Source: Pseudarthrobacter sp. BIM B-2242 (GTDB lineage: Bacteria > Actinomycetota > Actinomycetes > Actinomycetales > Micrococcaceae). From it: a stretch of 64,000 nucleotides of DNA. Shown in pieces: positions 36,013 through 46,110 of the stretch. The notes under the pieces are model-generated. The model had not been told where the DNA came from and ran no database searches. It saw only the letters and a program-made list of their open reading frames with translations. Made by a program: the position numbers and the translations under genes. Each line of letters begins with the position of its first letter. Positions within the stretch are counted from its first letter, which is position 1. The stretch spans positions 2,542,001-2,606,000 of the forward strand of contig NZ_CP061721.1 of assembly GCF_014764445.1 (NCBI RefSeq). The letters run 5' to 3'.

Positions 36013-36486
36013 ATGGCTGAAAGACTTTTGACCGGTGCAGTGGCGCCCGGTTTCACCCTGAAGGATTCGTCGGGTCAGGACGTGAGCCTGGCCTCAGGAC
36101 AGGGCACCAGCACCATCGTCTACTTCTACCCGGCCGCGTCCACACCCGGCTGCACCAAAGAGGCGTGTGACTTCCGCGACAACCTGGCGTCCTTCGCGTC
36201 GGCCGGTTACCGCGTCCTGGGGGTCTCCCCCGACTCCGTGGAAAAGCTGGCCGCTTTTGCCGCCAAGGAGGATCTTAGTTTCCCGCTGCTTTCCGACGAG
36301 GACCATGCGGTGGCTGAGGCCTACGGGGCCTGGGGCGAAAAGAAAAACTACGGCCGCACCTACGAAGGCCTGATCCGGTCCACCATCGTGATCGATCCCG
36401 ACGGCCGGGTGTCATTGGCCCAATACAACGTGCGGGCCACCGGGCATGTGGCGAAACTGCGGCGCGACCTCAAATTGGACGCGTAG
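36013..36486 (+). CDS. bcp: Thiol peroxidase, Bcp/PrxQ type peroxiredoxin
   Basis: This 157-residue peroxiredoxin reduces hydroperoxides with thioredoxin. The active-site motif STPGCTKEACDF has peroxidatic Cys47 and resolving Cys52 five residues later, the atypical two-cysteine PrxQ arrangement. The PYFYP-type strand (VYFYPAASTPGC) and the late Arg (GLIRSTIVIDPDG) are in place. AAGGAG precedes the ATG. It is divergent from a MarR gene that may control it. Confidence 0.95.
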   Translation: MAERLLTGAVAPGFTLKDSSGQDVSLASGQGTSTIVYFYPAASTPGCTKEACDFRDNLASFASAGYRVLGVSPDSVEKLAAFAAKEDLSFPLLSDEDHAVAEAYGAWGEKKNYGRTYEGLIRSTIVIDPDGRVSLAQYNVRATGHVAKLRRDLKLDA

Positions 36487-36641
36487 GGCAGCCAGCCACC
36501 GGCGAACCGGAGGCGGCAGGGACAGACAGGAGCTGCCCTCCCCCGAGGCTACAATGGTTACTGGCATCCGCCGTCGTACGCTTCCCTTCCTTGTCCAGCC
36601 GCTGGCCGGGAGGAGGAGAAGAGGACACCGGCACCTGCCAA

Positions 36642-36723
36642 GCGCGAGTGGTGAAATTGGCAGACACGCAGGATTTAGGTTCCTGTGCCTTCGGGCGTGG
36701 GGGTTCAAGTCCCCCCTTGCGCA
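36642..36723 (+). tRNA. tRNA-Leu (TAG anticodon)
   Basis: An 82-base class II tRNA starts GCGCGAGTGG, has anticodon loop ATTTAGGTT (TAG), a long variable arm (TGCCTTCGGGCG) and T-arm GGGGTTCAAGTCCCC. CCA is not encoded. Confidence 0.95.
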
Positions 36724-36730
36724 CAACATT

Positions 36731-36762
36731 CAGAGATCCCGGGCCCACGGCCGGGATCTCTG
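36731..36762 (+). terminator. Hairpin after tRNA-Leu
   Basis: CAGAGATCCCGG at 36731-36742 pairs perfectly with 36751-36762 around an 8-base loop, seven bases past the tRNA. No T-run follows, so the terminator is of the GC-stem type. Confidence 0.6.
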
Positions 36763-36943
36763 CCGTTAACCCAAAAACAGCGATTCGAAAAAAGAATTTT
36801 CGATCCACCCATCTATTTCGGCGCTCCTCCCGAATACCCCGTGAGACACCGGCCAAGGGCAGGTGCCCACAGTCGGAACAGGTCAAGCCACAGGCGCCAC
36901 GCCTGCGGCAGGCAAGAAATCGGCACAACCAAGGAGAACCGAA

Positions 36944-37615
36944 ATGCAGTCATTCAAGCGCACATCCTTCACCGTCGCAGGCGTTGCAGCTGCAGCCCTG
37001 CTGAGCCTTACCGCCTGCGGTGGGACAGCCACAACGACCCCCAGCTCCTCCGCTCCGGCCGCTGCGCCGTCCAGCATGGCTCCCTCACCCTCAGCGTCAG
37101 CCAGCGCCTCCGCCATGGATCCGGCAGCAAATCTCGTGGGCGCGGGCTGCGCCGGCTACGCCGAGCAGGTCCCCACCGGCGCAGGTTCAGTCTCCGGCAT
37201 GGCGCTTGACCCGGTAGCAGTTGCCGCGTCCAACAACCCCCTCCTGACCACCCTCACGTCAGCTGTTTCGGGCAAGCTGAACCCGAAGGTTGACCTGGTG
37301 GACACGCTCAACGGAGCGGAATTCACGGTCTTCGCCCCGGTGGACGACGCGTTTGCCAAGATCGATGCAGCCACCATCGAGACCCTGAAGACCGATGACG
37401 CCCTGCTGAGCAAGATCCTGACGTACCACGTGGTGCCCGGCCAGATCACCCCGGACAAGATCGCCGGAACCCACGCCACGGTCCAGGGCGGCACCGTCAC
37501 CGTTACCGGCAGCGGCGATGCGCTCCAGGTCGACGGCGCCAACGTCATCTGCGGCGGCGTGCAGACCAAGAACGCCACCGTCTACCTCGTTGACACCGTC
37601 CTGATGCCCAAGTAA
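36944..37615 (+). CDS. Fasciclin (FAS1) domain lipoprotein
   Basis: ATG 36944, with AAGGAG ten bases upstream, gives 223 residues; the in-frame sequence before it is not coding. A lipobox LSLTAC marks it as a lipoprotein. A Ser/Ala/Pro-rich linker leads into one FAS1 domain with the H1 motif [14 protein letters not shown] and H2-like YHVVPGQ, ending [10 protein letters not shown]. Cysteines before and within the domain (GAGCAGY, NVICGG) could form a disulfide. It resembles MPT70/MPT83-type proteins of mycobacteria, which are surface or secreted. Its role, perhaps adhesion, is inferred. Confidence 0.92.
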   Translation: MQSFKRTSFTVAGVAAAALLSLTACGGTATTTPSSSAPAAAPSSMAPSPSASASASAMDPAANLVGAGCAGYAEQVPTGAGSVSGMALDPVAVAASNNPLLTTLTSAVSGKLNPKVDLVDTLNGAEFTVFAPVDDAFAKIDAATIETLKTDDALLSKILTYHVVPGQITPDKIAGTHATVQGGTVTVTGSGDALQVDGANVICGGVQTKNATVYLVDTVLMPK

Positions 37616-37660
37616 CCCACGACCGCCCGTAACCCGGGCTCACGTCCAGGAAGCACCATG

Positions 37661-37704
37661 ACATCCCGTCGGCCCGTTCCAGCAAGGACGGGCCGACGGG
37701 ATGT
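37661..37704 (+). terminator. Terminator after the fasciclin gene
   Basis: ACATCCCGTCGGCCCGT at 37661-37677 pairs perfectly over 17 bases with 37688-37704 around a 10-base loop. It separates the fasciclin gene from the binding protein gene. Confidence 0.75.
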
Positions 37705-37826
37705 TCCGGCCCATGGGCAGTTGTCCCCCGCGCGGGTACAGGGAACACCAAGACCGGTCAATTAGACTGTGTCACTGGCCCGCACCCCGCGGCGCCGGCC
37801 AGTGACAGCCCAGAGGTGATAGACGA

Positions 37827-39500
37827 GTGCCCAGCAGTACATCGCGGCGAACGGTCATCAAGACCGGCGCCGTTTTTATGGCGTTAGGCCTGACGGCCTG
37901 TACCGGTAACCCGTCGCCATCACCTTCATCAACCTCTCCCTCCACGGCGGCCGCCGGCGGGGAGCCCACCCAGACCTTCACCTTCGGCACCGCCTCCCAG
38001 CCGCTGGGACTGGACCCGGCGCTCTCAAGTGATGTTGAAAGTCACCGCGTCACCCGGCAAATCCTCGAAGGCCTGGTGGGTGTGGACCAGACCACCGGCA
38101 AACCCACCCCGCTGCTGGCCACGGAGTGGACCGAATCGGACGAGGGCCGCAGCTACACCTTCAAGCTCCGCAGCGGTGTCTCCTTCCAGGACGGCACGCC
38201 CTTTAATGCCGACGCCGTATGCCAGAACTTCAACCGCTGGTTTGCGTTCTCCCCGGAACTGCGGACGAAGGCGCCGGGCATCACGTTCAAAAGCGTGTTC
38301 AAAGCGCACTCCGACGACGCCGTGCTCTCCATCTTCAAGAGCTGCACCGCAGTCTCACCGGACACCGTCCGGATCGACCTCACCCAGCCCTTCACGGCCT
38401 TCCTCCAGGCCCTGACCCTGCCGGCCTTCGCCATGGCTTCCCCGGCAGCTTTGGCCTCGGGCACAGCCGACGTACTGGACCAGACGCGGCACAGCAACGC
38501 TGTCTCGTCCTTCGCCACCAATCCGGTGGGAACCGGACCGTTCAAACTGGCGGCCTGGGACGAAACAAGCGTCCGCCTGATCACCCATGGGGACTACTGG
38601 GGTGAACGCGGACAAATCTCCACCATTAACTTCGTTACGTACGATCATCCGCAGACCAGGCTTCAGGCGCTGCTGGACGGCAAGATCGACGGTTACGACG
38701 CCGTCACGGTGGGGAACTTCGATCAGCTCGTCAAGCGGGGCATGCAGATTGTCCAGCGCGACCCGTTCTCCGTGATGTACCTGGGCATCAACCAGGAAAT
38801 CCCCATCCTCCAAAACACCAAAGTCCGGCAGGCCATCGAGCTTGCCATCGACAAAGACACCCTGATCCGCAAGTTCTTCATCGACAACACCTCCAAGGCC
38901 ACCCAGTTTGTTCCGCCAAAGATCAGCGGCTTCAACAACGAGGCTCCGGCGTTGGGCCACGATCCGGCCAAGGCGAAGGCCTACCTGGCCGAGGCGGGCT
39001 ATGCGGGGGAAGAACTCCGGTTCTACTATCCGCTCAACGCCACCCGCCCCTACCTCCCCACGCCCGAGAAGATCTATGCCGAGCTCAGCCGGCAGCTGAC
39101 CGCCGTCGGCTTCAACGTCAAGCCTGTCCCGGTGGACTGGGCCGACGGGTACCTCCAGAAAGTGCAGTCCCCCGGCGACCACGCCCTCCATCTGCTCGGC
39201 TGGAACGGCGCGTACTCCGACGCCGAAAACTTTGTAGGCCCCCTCTTTGGCGAGAAGAATGGCGAGTTCGGCTACCAGGACCCGCAGGTTTTCTCCAAGA
39301 TCAACCGGGCCCGCGGCCTGCCCGCCGGCGAAGAACGCGACGAGCTCTACCACACCATCAACGCCCAGATCGCTGCCACGGTCCCGGCCGTTCCCATCGC
39401 CTTCCCCATCTCGGCGCTTGCATTGTCCGACCGCGTCAGCAGTTATCCGGCGTCGCCGGTCCTGAATGAAGTTTTCACGAAGGTGCAGCTAAAGCCTTGA
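37827..39500 (+). CDS. ABC transporter substrate-binding lipoprotein (peptide/nickel family 5)
   Basis: The 557-residue product starts at GTG (AGAGGTG upstream) and has an RR-containing signal sequence with a lipobox GLTAC. Family 5 features are clear: [40 protein letters not shown], and [19 protein letters not shown]. It should bind oligopeptides or related compounds outside the cell and pass them to a permease. No permease or ATPase gene lies beside it, so it is an orphan that must share a transporter encoded elsewhere. Confidence 0.92.
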   Translation: MPSSTSRRTVIKTGAVFMALGLTACTGNPSPSPSSTSPSTAAAGGEPTQTFTFGTASQPLGLDPALSSDVESHRVTRQILEGLVGVDQTTGKPTPLLATEWTESDEGRSYTFKLRSGVSFQDGTPFNADAVCQNFNRWFAFSPELRTKAPGITFKSVFKAHSDDAVLSIFKSCTAVSPDTVRIDLTQPFTAFLQALTLPAFAMASPAALASGTADVLDQTRHSNAVSSFATNPVGTGPFKLAAWDETSVRLITHGDYWGERGQISTINFVTYDHPQTRLQALLDGKIDGYDAVTVGNFDQLVKRGMQIVQRDPFSVMYLGINQEIPILQNTKVRQAIELAIDKDTLIRKFFIDNTSKATQFVPPKISGFNNEAPALGHDPAKAKAYLAEAGYAGEELRFYYPLNATRPYLPTPEKIYAELSRQLTAVGFNVKPVPVDWADGYLQKVQSPGDHALHLLGWNGAYSDAENFVGPLFGEKNGEFGYQDPQVFSKINRARGLPAGEERDELYHTINAQIAATVPAVPIAFPISALALSDRVSSYPASPVLNEVFTKVQLKP

Positions 39501-39579
39501 CGGCCGGGCCCAATTTCAGTATGCGGGCCGGGCAGGGATATTCTTTGACAGCCAGAGCCGCTGCTATCGGAGACTGATT

Positions 39580-41082
39580 GTGACCTTCATATCAAAGACC
39601 CAACATGCCGACGTCGTCCTGATTGGCGGCGGCATCATGAGCGCCACCCTGGGTGCGTTCATCAAGCAGCTTGAGCCGAACTGGACCATTTCCCTGTTCG
39701 AGCGCCTTGACCAGCCGGGATTGGAGAGCTCCGACCCCTGGAATAACGCCGGAACCGGCCATGCCGCATTGTGCGAGCTCAACTACTCCCCCGCAGCCAA
39801 AGACGGCTCGGTCAACCCCGCCAAGGCCCTGCTGATTAACGAGCAGTTCCAGCTGTCCCGGCAGTTCTGGTCCCACCTGGTGGACGAGCAGCTGATCGGT
39901 TCGCCCAAGGGCTTCATCAACACCGTGCCGCACATGAGCTTCGTCATCGGCGAAAACAACACCAAGTTCCTCAAGACCCGCTATGAGGCACTGAAGCCTC
40001 ATACGCTGTTCCGCAGCATGGAGTACTCCGAGGACCACGCACAGATCGCCAAGTGGGCGCCTCTCATCGTCAAGGGCCGCGACCCCAAGCAGCGCATCGC
40101 TGCCACCCGCGCCGCCGAGGGCACCGACGTCGACTTCGGGGCACTGACCCGTGAGCTGACCACGTACCTTGGGAACAACGGCGTCGAGGTTAATTACGGC
40201 CACGACGTGACCGGCATTTCAAAGGCGTCCGACGGCGGCTGGGACCTTTCGCTGAAGCACCCCCGGTCCGGTGAACACGGCAGGATCCACGCCAAGTTTG
40301 TGTTCGTTGGTGCGGGCGGCGGCGCCCTGCACCTCCTGCAGGCATCCGGCATTCCGGAGAGCAAGGGCTACGGCGGCTTCCCCGTGTCCGGCCAGTTCTT
40401 CCGCTGCACCGACGAGGCCCTCGCGGCCCGGCACAGCGCCAAGGTCTACGGCCAGGCCTCCGTGGGCGCCCCGCCCATGTCCGTGCCGCACCTGGACACG
40501 CGCTACGTCAACGGGAAGCGCTCCCTCCTGTTCGGCCCCTACGCCGGCTTCTCCACCAACTTCCTGAAGAACGGCTCGTACCTGGACCTGCCCCTGTCCA
40601 TCCGCCCCGGCAACATCATTCCGATGCTCGCCGTGGCGAAGGACAACATGGACCTCACCGCGTACCTCGTCAAGGAGGTGGCCAAGCGCCACGGCGACAA
40701 GGTCGAGGCGCTTCGGGAGTACTACCCCGAGGCCAAGGACGGCGATTGGGAACTGATCACCGCCGGTCAGCGTGTACAGATCATCAAGAAGGATCCGAAA
40801 AAGGGCGGCGTGCTGCAGTTCGGCACTGAAGTCATCGCCGGCCGCGACGGCTCGATCGGTGCGCTCCTGGGCGCCTCGCCGGGCGCTTCCACGGCGGTGC
40901 CCATCATGATTGAACTGCTGCAGAAGGCCTTCCCCAAGAGCTTCAAGGGCTGGCAGGGCAAACTCAAGGACATGATGCCCGGCTACGGTGTGAAGCTTGA
41001 TGAGAACCCGGAACTGGCTGCGGCGATCGAGGCGGCTACCGCCAAGTCACTCCAGCTGGAAAGCGTTCCCGCCAACCACTGA
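39580..41082 (+). CDS. mqo: Malate:quinone oxidoreductase
   Basis: Mqo is a membrane-associated FAD enzyme that oxidises malate to oxaloacetate and passes electrons to menaquinone. The 500-residue product starts at GTG and has the FAD-binding [15 protein letters not shown], the conserved [20 protein letters not shown] and a C-terminal [17 protein letters not shown]. It is typical of actinobacteria, in which Mqo replaces or backs up NAD-linked malate dehydrogenase. A TTGACA hexamer lies 30 bases upstream, but no good -10 box is at the right distance. Confidence 0.97.
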   Translation: MTFISKTQHADVVLIGGGIMSATLGAFIKQLEPNWTISLFERLDQPGLESSDPWNNAGTGHAALCELNYSPAAKDGSVNPAKALLINEQFQLSRQFWSHLVDEQLIGSPKGFINTVPHMSFVIGENNTKFLKTRYEALKPHTLFRSMEYSEDHAQIAKWAPLIVKGRDPKQRIAATRAAEGTDVDFGALTRELTTYLGNNGVEVNYGHDVTGISKASDGGWDLSLKHPRSGEHGRIHAKFVFVGAGGGALHLLQASGIPESKGYGGFPVSGQFFRCTDEALAARHSAKVYGQASVGAPPMSVPHLDTRYVNGKRSLLFGPYAGFSTNFLKNGSYLDLPLSIRPGNIIPMLAVAKDNMDLTAYLVKEVAKRHGDKVEALREYYPEAKDGDWELITAGQRVQIIKKDPKKGGVLQFGTEVIAGRDGSIGALLGASPGASTAVPIMIELLQKAFPKSFKGWQGKLKDMMPGYGVKLDENPELAAAIEAATAKSLQLESVPANH

Positions 41083-41165
41083 CGCAGCGCCGGTCTGGCG
41101 GGCAAATCAGGCCTGGCGGGCAGGTCGTGTCCCAGCAGTCCGTCAACCCCACAGGAGACCTTGCG

Positions 41166-44100
41166 ATGTTCCGGCTGGCACAACTTTCACTGGCAAACCG
41201 GGCGCTGATCGCGCTGATCACCGTCTTCGCATCGGTGTTCGGTGTGATCACCATGTCATCGCTGAAGCAGGAACTCATTCCGTCCATCGAGTTCCCGCAG
41301 ATAACCGTCCTGACCGCCATGCCCGGCGCCTCGCCGGAAGTGGTTGACAAACAGGTCAGCGCACCGCTGGAGACCGCCTTGAACGGGGTGGAGGGCCTGG
41401 AGTCAACGTCCTCGACATCCCGTAACGGCTCCTCCCAGATCACCATGGTCTTCACCTACGGGACCAACCTGGACCGGGCCCGGAACCAGATTGACCGGGC
41501 CATCTCCAACGCCAAGCGTGCCCTGCCCGAGGACGTGCAGCCGCAGGCGTTCGCCGGCAGCATCAGCGACTTCCCCATCGTGTTCCTGGCGGTGTCCTCG
41601 GACAAACCGCTCAGTGAGCTGAACGCCGACCTCCAGCGGCTCTCCGTTCCCCGGCTCCAGAAAATCGACGGCGTCCGCGGCGCCGATGTGACCGGCGGAG
41701 CGACCCAGCACATCGAAGTCCTCCCCCGGCCCGAGGCAATGGCCGCGTCCGGCGCCACCATTGAGTCCATCCGGAATGCGTTGGGCAACAACGGCTCCCT
41801 GATCCCGGCGGGCACCATCGAGGAGCAGGGCAAAACCCTGTCCCTGCAGATCGGCAGCCCGGTGGATTCGCTGGACACCATCAAGTCGCTGCCCCTGGGC
41901 GGCGCGAAAAACGGGGCCACGATCGGCACGGTGGCGGATGTCAGCCTGCGCGACGACGAACGCACGTCCATCACCCGGACGAACGGCGAGGAGACCCTGG
42001 CAGTCTCGGTCACCAAGAAGCCTGAAGGCGACACGGTGGGCATTTCCCACGCAGTGAACGACTCGCTGGCCGACCTTGAGGCCGAGCTGGGATCCAACGC
42101 CAAGTTCACGGCCGTGTTCGATCAGGCGCCGTTCATCGAGAAGTCCATCAAGGACCTCACCACCGAGGGCCTGCTGGGGCTTGGCTTTGCCGTCGCCGTC
42201 ATTCTCGTGTTCCTGATGTCCACCCGCTCCACCCTGGTAACGGCGGTGTCCATTCCGCTCTCGCTCCTGGTGACCTTCATCGGGCTCTCGGCGACCGGCT
42301 ACTCGCTGAACATCCTGACCCTGGGCGGGCTCACCATCGCCATCGGCCGGGTGGTGGACGACTCCATCGTGGTCATCGAGAACATCAAGCGGCACCTGAG
42401 CTACGGCGAGGAGAAGGTCGCCGCCATCCTTACCGCCATCCGCGAAGTGGCCGGCGCCATCACCGCCTCGACGCTGACCACCGTGGCAGTCTTCCTGCCC
42501 ATCGCCTTCGTCGGCGAGCTGGCCGGCGAACTGTTCCGCCCGTTCGCGCTGACAGTCACCATGGCCCTGCTGGCCTCCCTGCTGGTGTCCCTGACCATCG
42601 TCCCCGTGCTCGCCTACTGGTTCCTCAAGAGCCCGGCCACCGCCGCACCCGGCTCAGCCGCCGCACGTGAAGCGGCCGCCGCTGCCCTGGCCAAAGCCCA
42701 CGAAGCGGAACAAAAGAGCCCGCTCCAGCGCGCGTACCTGCCGATCCTCAGCAAGACCCAGAAGCATCCGGTCTGGACGCTGGTTGCCGCCCTGCTGGTG
42801 CTCGGCGGGACGGGCGCCATGACTCCGCTGCTTGCAACCAACCTCTTGGGCGACTCCGGCCAGAACAGCATGACCGTCCGCCAGGTGATGCCGGCGGGCA
42901 CGAGCCTGGCGGACACCAGCTCGGCAGCCGTGAAGCTCGAAGAGGTCCTCCGCGGCATCGACGGCGTCAAGAATGTCCAGGTCACGTCCGGCAACGCCCA
43001 GGCGGGCTTTGCCGCGCTGACCTCCTCCGGCTCCTCCAACTCCACCTTTACTGTGGTGACGGATGAAAAGGCGAACCAGGCCAGGCTCCAGGAAACAGTC
43101 CGCACGGAACTGGCCAAGGTGGCCGGTTCCGGAAAGGTCACCGTGGGCTCCCAGCAGGGCGGCTTCGGAACCTCCTCCACAGTGGACATCACCATCAAGG
43201 CGGCCACGTCCGAGGATCTCCGCACGGCCAGTGACGCCATGGTGGAGGCCATGACCGGCGTCCCGGAAACCAGTGAAGTGACCACCAACCTGGCCGCCAG
43301 CCAGCCCGTGGTCCAGGTCAAGGTGGACCGGGCCAAGACAGCCGCCGCAGGACTGAACGAGGAACAGGTGGCCGGCGTCCTCGCCGCCACCATCAGTCCT
43401 ATCCCGGCCGGAACCGTCCGGATCGACACCAACGACTTCCCAGTGCAGATCGGCAAGGGCACCCGGTTCACCAGCATCGAGGCGGTGCGCAACATCGCCC
43501 TGCCGGCAGGCGCTGTTCCGGTGACCCTGGGCAGCATTGCCTCTGTGGAACAGGTGGACGTCCCGGTCTCCATTACCGCAAGCAACGGTCAGCGGACCGC
43601 GAAAGTGTCAGTCACGCCGTCGGGCTCCAACCTTGGCGCGGTGAACGCAGAAGTGCAGAAGCGCCTTGCGGAAGTCAGCCTCCCCCCGGGTGTCACCGCG
43701 GAACTCGGCGGCGCCACCACCCAGCAGGCGGAATCCTTCCAGCAACTGGGCCTGGCCCTCCTCGCGGCCATCGCCATTGTTTACGTCATCATGGTGGCAA
43801 CCTTCAAGTCCCTGATCCAGCCGCTGATCCTGCTGGTCTCCGTGCCCTTCGCAGCCACCGGAGCCGTGGCCCTGCTGCTGGCGACCGGCGTTCCCCTCGG
43901 GCTGCCATCGCTGATCGGGATGCTGATGCTCGTGGGCATCGTGGTCACCAACGCCATTGTGCTCATCGATCTCATCAACCAGTACCGGCAGCCGCGCAAC
44001 GGCCTGCCCGGGATGACCGTGGCTGACGCCATCACCCACGGCGCGCGGCAGCGCCTGCGTCCCATCCTGATGACCGCCCTGGCCACCGTTTTCGCCCTGA

Positions 44101-44387
44101 CCCCCATGGCCCTCGGCCTGACCGGCGGCGGGGGCTTTATCTCCCAGCCCCTGGCCGTCGTGGTGATCGGCGGGCTGGTGTCCTCCACTGCCCTGACCCT
44201 GGTGCTGGTGCCCGTGCTGTACCGGCTCGTGGAGGGGCGCCGGGAACGCAAGCAGCTGCTGCGTGAGCTCCAGGAGCGGCCGGAGTTTTCGGCCGCGGAC
44301 GACGTCGATGCAGAGTTCAGTGACTGGACCACCGGCGCCACTCCCAAGGTCAGCGGCCGCCGCGCAGCCCCGGGCGGCTCCGAGTAG
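41166..44387 (+). CDS. RND-family efflux transporter (AcrB/HAE1-like)
   Basis: ATG 41166 is chosen because GGAG lies eight bases before it; an upstream GTG at 41127 has a poor site. The 1073-residue product has 12 predicted membrane helices in two halves with two large extracellular loops, as in AcrB. TM4 carries the proton-relay pair Asp-Asp (AIGRVVDDSIVVIENIKRHL), whereas the TM10 lysine of AcrB is replaced (GIVVTNAIVLIDLI). No membrane-fusion or outer-membrane gene is near, as expected for a monoderm. It may export lipophilic drugs or membrane components. Confidence 0.92.
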   Translation: MFRLAQLSLANRALIALITVFASVFGVITMSSLKQELIPSIEFPQITVLTAMPGASPEVVDKQVSAPLETALNGVEGLESTSSTSRNGSSQITMVFTYGTNLDRARNQIDRAISNAKRALPEDVQPQAFAGSISDFPIVFLAVSSDKPLSELNADLQRLSVPRLQKIDGVRGADVTGGATQHIEVLPRPEAMAASGATIESIRNALGNNGSLIPAGTIEEQGKTLSLQIGSPVDSLDTIKSLPLGGAKNGATIGTVADVSLRDDERTSITRTNGEETLAVSVTKKPEGDTVGISHAVNDSLADLEAELGSNAKFTAVFDQAPFIEKSIKDLTTEGLLGLGFAVAVILVFLMSTRSTLVTAVSIPLSLLVTFIGLSATGYSLNILTLGGLTIAIGRVVDDSIVVIENIKRHLSYGEEKVAAILTAIREVAGAITASTLTTVAVFLPIAFVGELAGELFRPFALTVTMALLASLLVSLTIVPVLAYWFLKSPATAAPGSAAAREAAAAALAKAHEAEQKSPLQRAYLPILSKTQKHPVWTLVAALLVLGGTGAMTPLLATNLLGDSGQNSMTVRQVMPAGTSLADTSSAAVKLEEVLRGIDGVKNVQVTSGNAQAGFAALTSSGSSNSTFTVVTDEKANQARLQETVRTELAKVAGSGKVTVGSQQGGFGTSSTVDITIKAATSEDLRTASDAMVEAMTGVPETSEVTTNLAASQPVVQVKVDRAKTAAAGLNEEQVAGVLAATISPIPAGTVRIDTNDFPVQIGKGTRFTSIEAVRNIALPAGAVPVTLGSIASVEQVDVPVSITASNGQRTAKVSVTPSGSNLGAVNAEVQKRLAEVSLPPGVTAELGGATTQQAESFQQLGLALLAAIAIVYVIMVATFKSLIQPLILLVSVPFAATGAVALLLATGVPLGLPSLIGMLMLVGIVVTNAIVLIDLINQYRQPRNGLPGMTVADAITHGARQRLRPILMTALATVFALTPMALGLTGGGGFISQPLAVVVIGGLVSSTALTLVLVPVLYRLVEGRRERKQLLRELQERPEFSAADDVDAEFSDWTTGATPKVSGRRAAPGGSE

Positions 44388-44415
44388 ACAGGGAATATTC
44401 TCCTCCTGGACCCGT

Positions 44416-44458
44416 TATACCCGACGATACATGCAAACGCATGAAGATCGGGTATAGT
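44416..44458 (+). promoter_or_regulatory. Double palindrome and -10 box upstream of the LLM oxidoreductase-MarR operon
   Basis: TATACCCGA (44416-44424) and TCGGGTATA (44448-44456) are perfect 9-base inverted repeats; inside them CATGC (44430-44434) and GCATG (44439-44443) form another. TATAGT at 44453-44458 is a good -10 box and overlaps the outer right arm. The MarR protein encoded at the end of the operon is the likely ligand. Confidence 0.7.
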
Positions 44459-44498
44459 GGACGTAAGCCAAGAGAAGTCCAGGAACGGAAGGCACACC

Positions 44499-45608
44499 AT
44501 GCAGATCGGCGTATTCAGCGTCAGTGACATCACCACTGACCCCACCACCGGCCGGACGCCCACGGAGAACGAGCGCATCAAGGCGTCCGTGGCGATCGCC
44601 AGGAAAGTCGAAGAAATCGGTATGGATGTCTACGCTATCGGCGAGCACCACAACCGCCCCTTCTTCTCCTCCTCCCCCACCACCACCCTTGCCTACATCG
44701 CCGCGCAGACCGAGCGGATCACGCTGTCCACGGCCACCACGCTGATCACCACCAACGATCCGGTCAAGATCGCCGAAGACTTCGCCATGCTCCAGCACCT
44801 GGCTGACGGCCGCGTTGACCTGGTCCTGGGCCGCGGCAACACGGCCCCTGTCTACCCCTGGTTCGGCAAGAACATCCAGGACGGCGTTGAACTGGCCATC
44901 GAGAACTACAGCCTGCTGCGCCGGCTCTGGGACGAGGACACGGTCAACTGGTCCGGCAAGTTCCGCACGCCGCTGCAGAACTTCACCTCCACCCCGCGCC
45001 CGCTCGACGGCGTGGCCCCCTTTGTGTGGCACGGCTCCATCCGCACGCCGCAGATCGCCGAAGTGGCCGCCTACTACGGCGACGGCTTCTTCGCGAACAA
45101 CATCTTTTGGCCCAAGGAGCATTACCAGCAGCTGATCGGTCTCTACCGTGAGCGCTACGAGCACTACGGCCACGGCACGGCGGACCAGGCCATCGTGGGC
45201 CTCGGCGGCCAGTTCTTCATGCGCAAGAACTCCCAGGACGCGGTCAAGGAATTCCGCCCCTACTTCGACAATGCGCCCGTTTACGGGCACGGACCGTCGA
45301 TGGAGGACTTCACCTCCCAGACTCCCCTCACCGTGGGAAGCCCGCAGGAAGTCATCGAGAAGACCCTGACGTTCCGTGAGTACTTCGGCGACTACCAGCG
45401 CCAGCTGTTCCTGATCGACCATGCAGGGCTGCCGCTGAAAACCGTCCTGGAGCAGCTGGACCTCTTCGGCGAGGAAGTTCTCCCGGTTCTGCGCAAGGAG
45501 TACGCCGCCAAGAAGCCGGCCCACGTGCCGGAGCCCCCAACGCATGCCGGCCGGGTGGCTGCCCTTATGGCAACGCAGGCCAACGAAAAAGCATCCTCGG
45601 AGGCGTGA
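44499..45608 (+). CDS. LLM-class flavin-dependent oxidoreductase
   Basis: ATG 44499 gives 369 residues. It starts MQIGVFSVSDITTDPTTGRT and keeps the luciferase-like TIM barrel features VYAIGEHHNRPFFSSSP and VDLVLGRGNTAPVYPW. The family uses FMNH2 or F420 to oxidise or reduce small substrates. The product is co-transcribed with a MarR regulator whose start overlaps its stop (TGATG), so an induced detoxification or oxidation of a xenobiotic is likely. The substrate and cofactor are unknown. Confidence 0.92.
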   Translation: MQIGVFSVSDITTDPTTGRTPTENERIKASVAIARKVEEIGMDVYAIGEHHNRPFFSSSPTTTLAYIAAQTERITLSTATTLITTNDPVKIAEDFAMLQHLADGRVDLVLGRGNTAPVYPWFGKNIQDGVELAIENYSLLRRLWDEDTVNWSGKFRTPLQNFTSTPRPLDGVAPFVWHGSIRTPQIAEVAAYYGDGFFANNIFWPKEHYQQLIGLYRERYEHYGHGTADQAIVGLGGQFFMRKNSQDAVKEFRPYFDNAPVYGHGPSMEDFTSQTPLTVGSPQEVIEKTLTFREYFGDYQRQLFLIDHAGLPLKTVLEQLDLFGEEVLPVLRKEYAAKKPAHVPEPPTHAGRVAALMATQANEKASSEA

Positions 45609-46078
45609 TGGCTGCCGAAGGGAATGAATCGCCGAGCCGGCTGGCGGCGGAAACGTGGGAGTCCCTTTTCCGGGCCCAGGTTGCGGTCATGCGCAAGCTC
45701 CAGGCGGGCAAGGCGTTCAAGAACGTGGCCATCAACGAGTACGACGTCCTGTTCACGCTCTCCCGGTGCCCGTCCGGCTGGCTTCGGCTCAACGAACTCA
45801 ATGACCACGTCCTGCTGAGCCAGTCGAGCCTGAGCAGGCTGGTGGAGCGGCTGGAAAAGCGCGGACTCGTAGTCAGGCAGCCCGCCCCCGACGACGGCCG
45901 CGGCGTGCTGCTGAAGCTGACGGATGAGGGCGCAGCCCTCCAGAAGGAGATTGGCCGCGAGCACGTACGGGACATCTCCAGCCTGGTGGGGCCCGCCCTG
46001 ACAACCGCCGAGCAAAAGGAACTTCAGCGGCTGACAGAGAAGCTGCGGCATTCGGTCGGGACGAGGACCGGCAAGTAG
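45608..46078 (+). CDS. MarR-family regulator of the LLM operon
   Basis: ATG 45608 overlaps the preceding TGA (TGATG), with GGAGG four bases upstream; an in-frame GTG three bases earlier is too close to that site. The 156-residue protein has the MarR winged helix: LNELNDHVLLSQSSLSRLVE and the wing QPAPDDGRGVLLKLTDEG. It probably binds the double palindrome upstream of the oxidoreductase and thus controls its own operon, released by the enzyme's substrate or a related compound. Confidence 0.88.
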   Translation: MAAEGNESPSRLAAETWESLFRAQVAVMRKLQAGKAFKNVAINEYDVLFTLSRCPSGWLRLNELNDHVLLSQSSLSRLVERLEKRGLVVRQPAPDDGRGVLLKLTDEGAALQKEIGREHVRDISSLVGPALTTAEQKELQRLTEKLRHSVGTRTGK

Positions 46079-46110
46079 CCCCCGCGGGTAGTGCCGGGCC
46101 GCTTTTGCAG

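Noticed and set aside
41095..41122. Direct repeat CTGGCGGGCA twice between mqo and the RND gene
   Set aside because: Two 10-base copies 18 bases apart in GC-rich DNA can occur by chance, and no regulator or promoter signal supports them.
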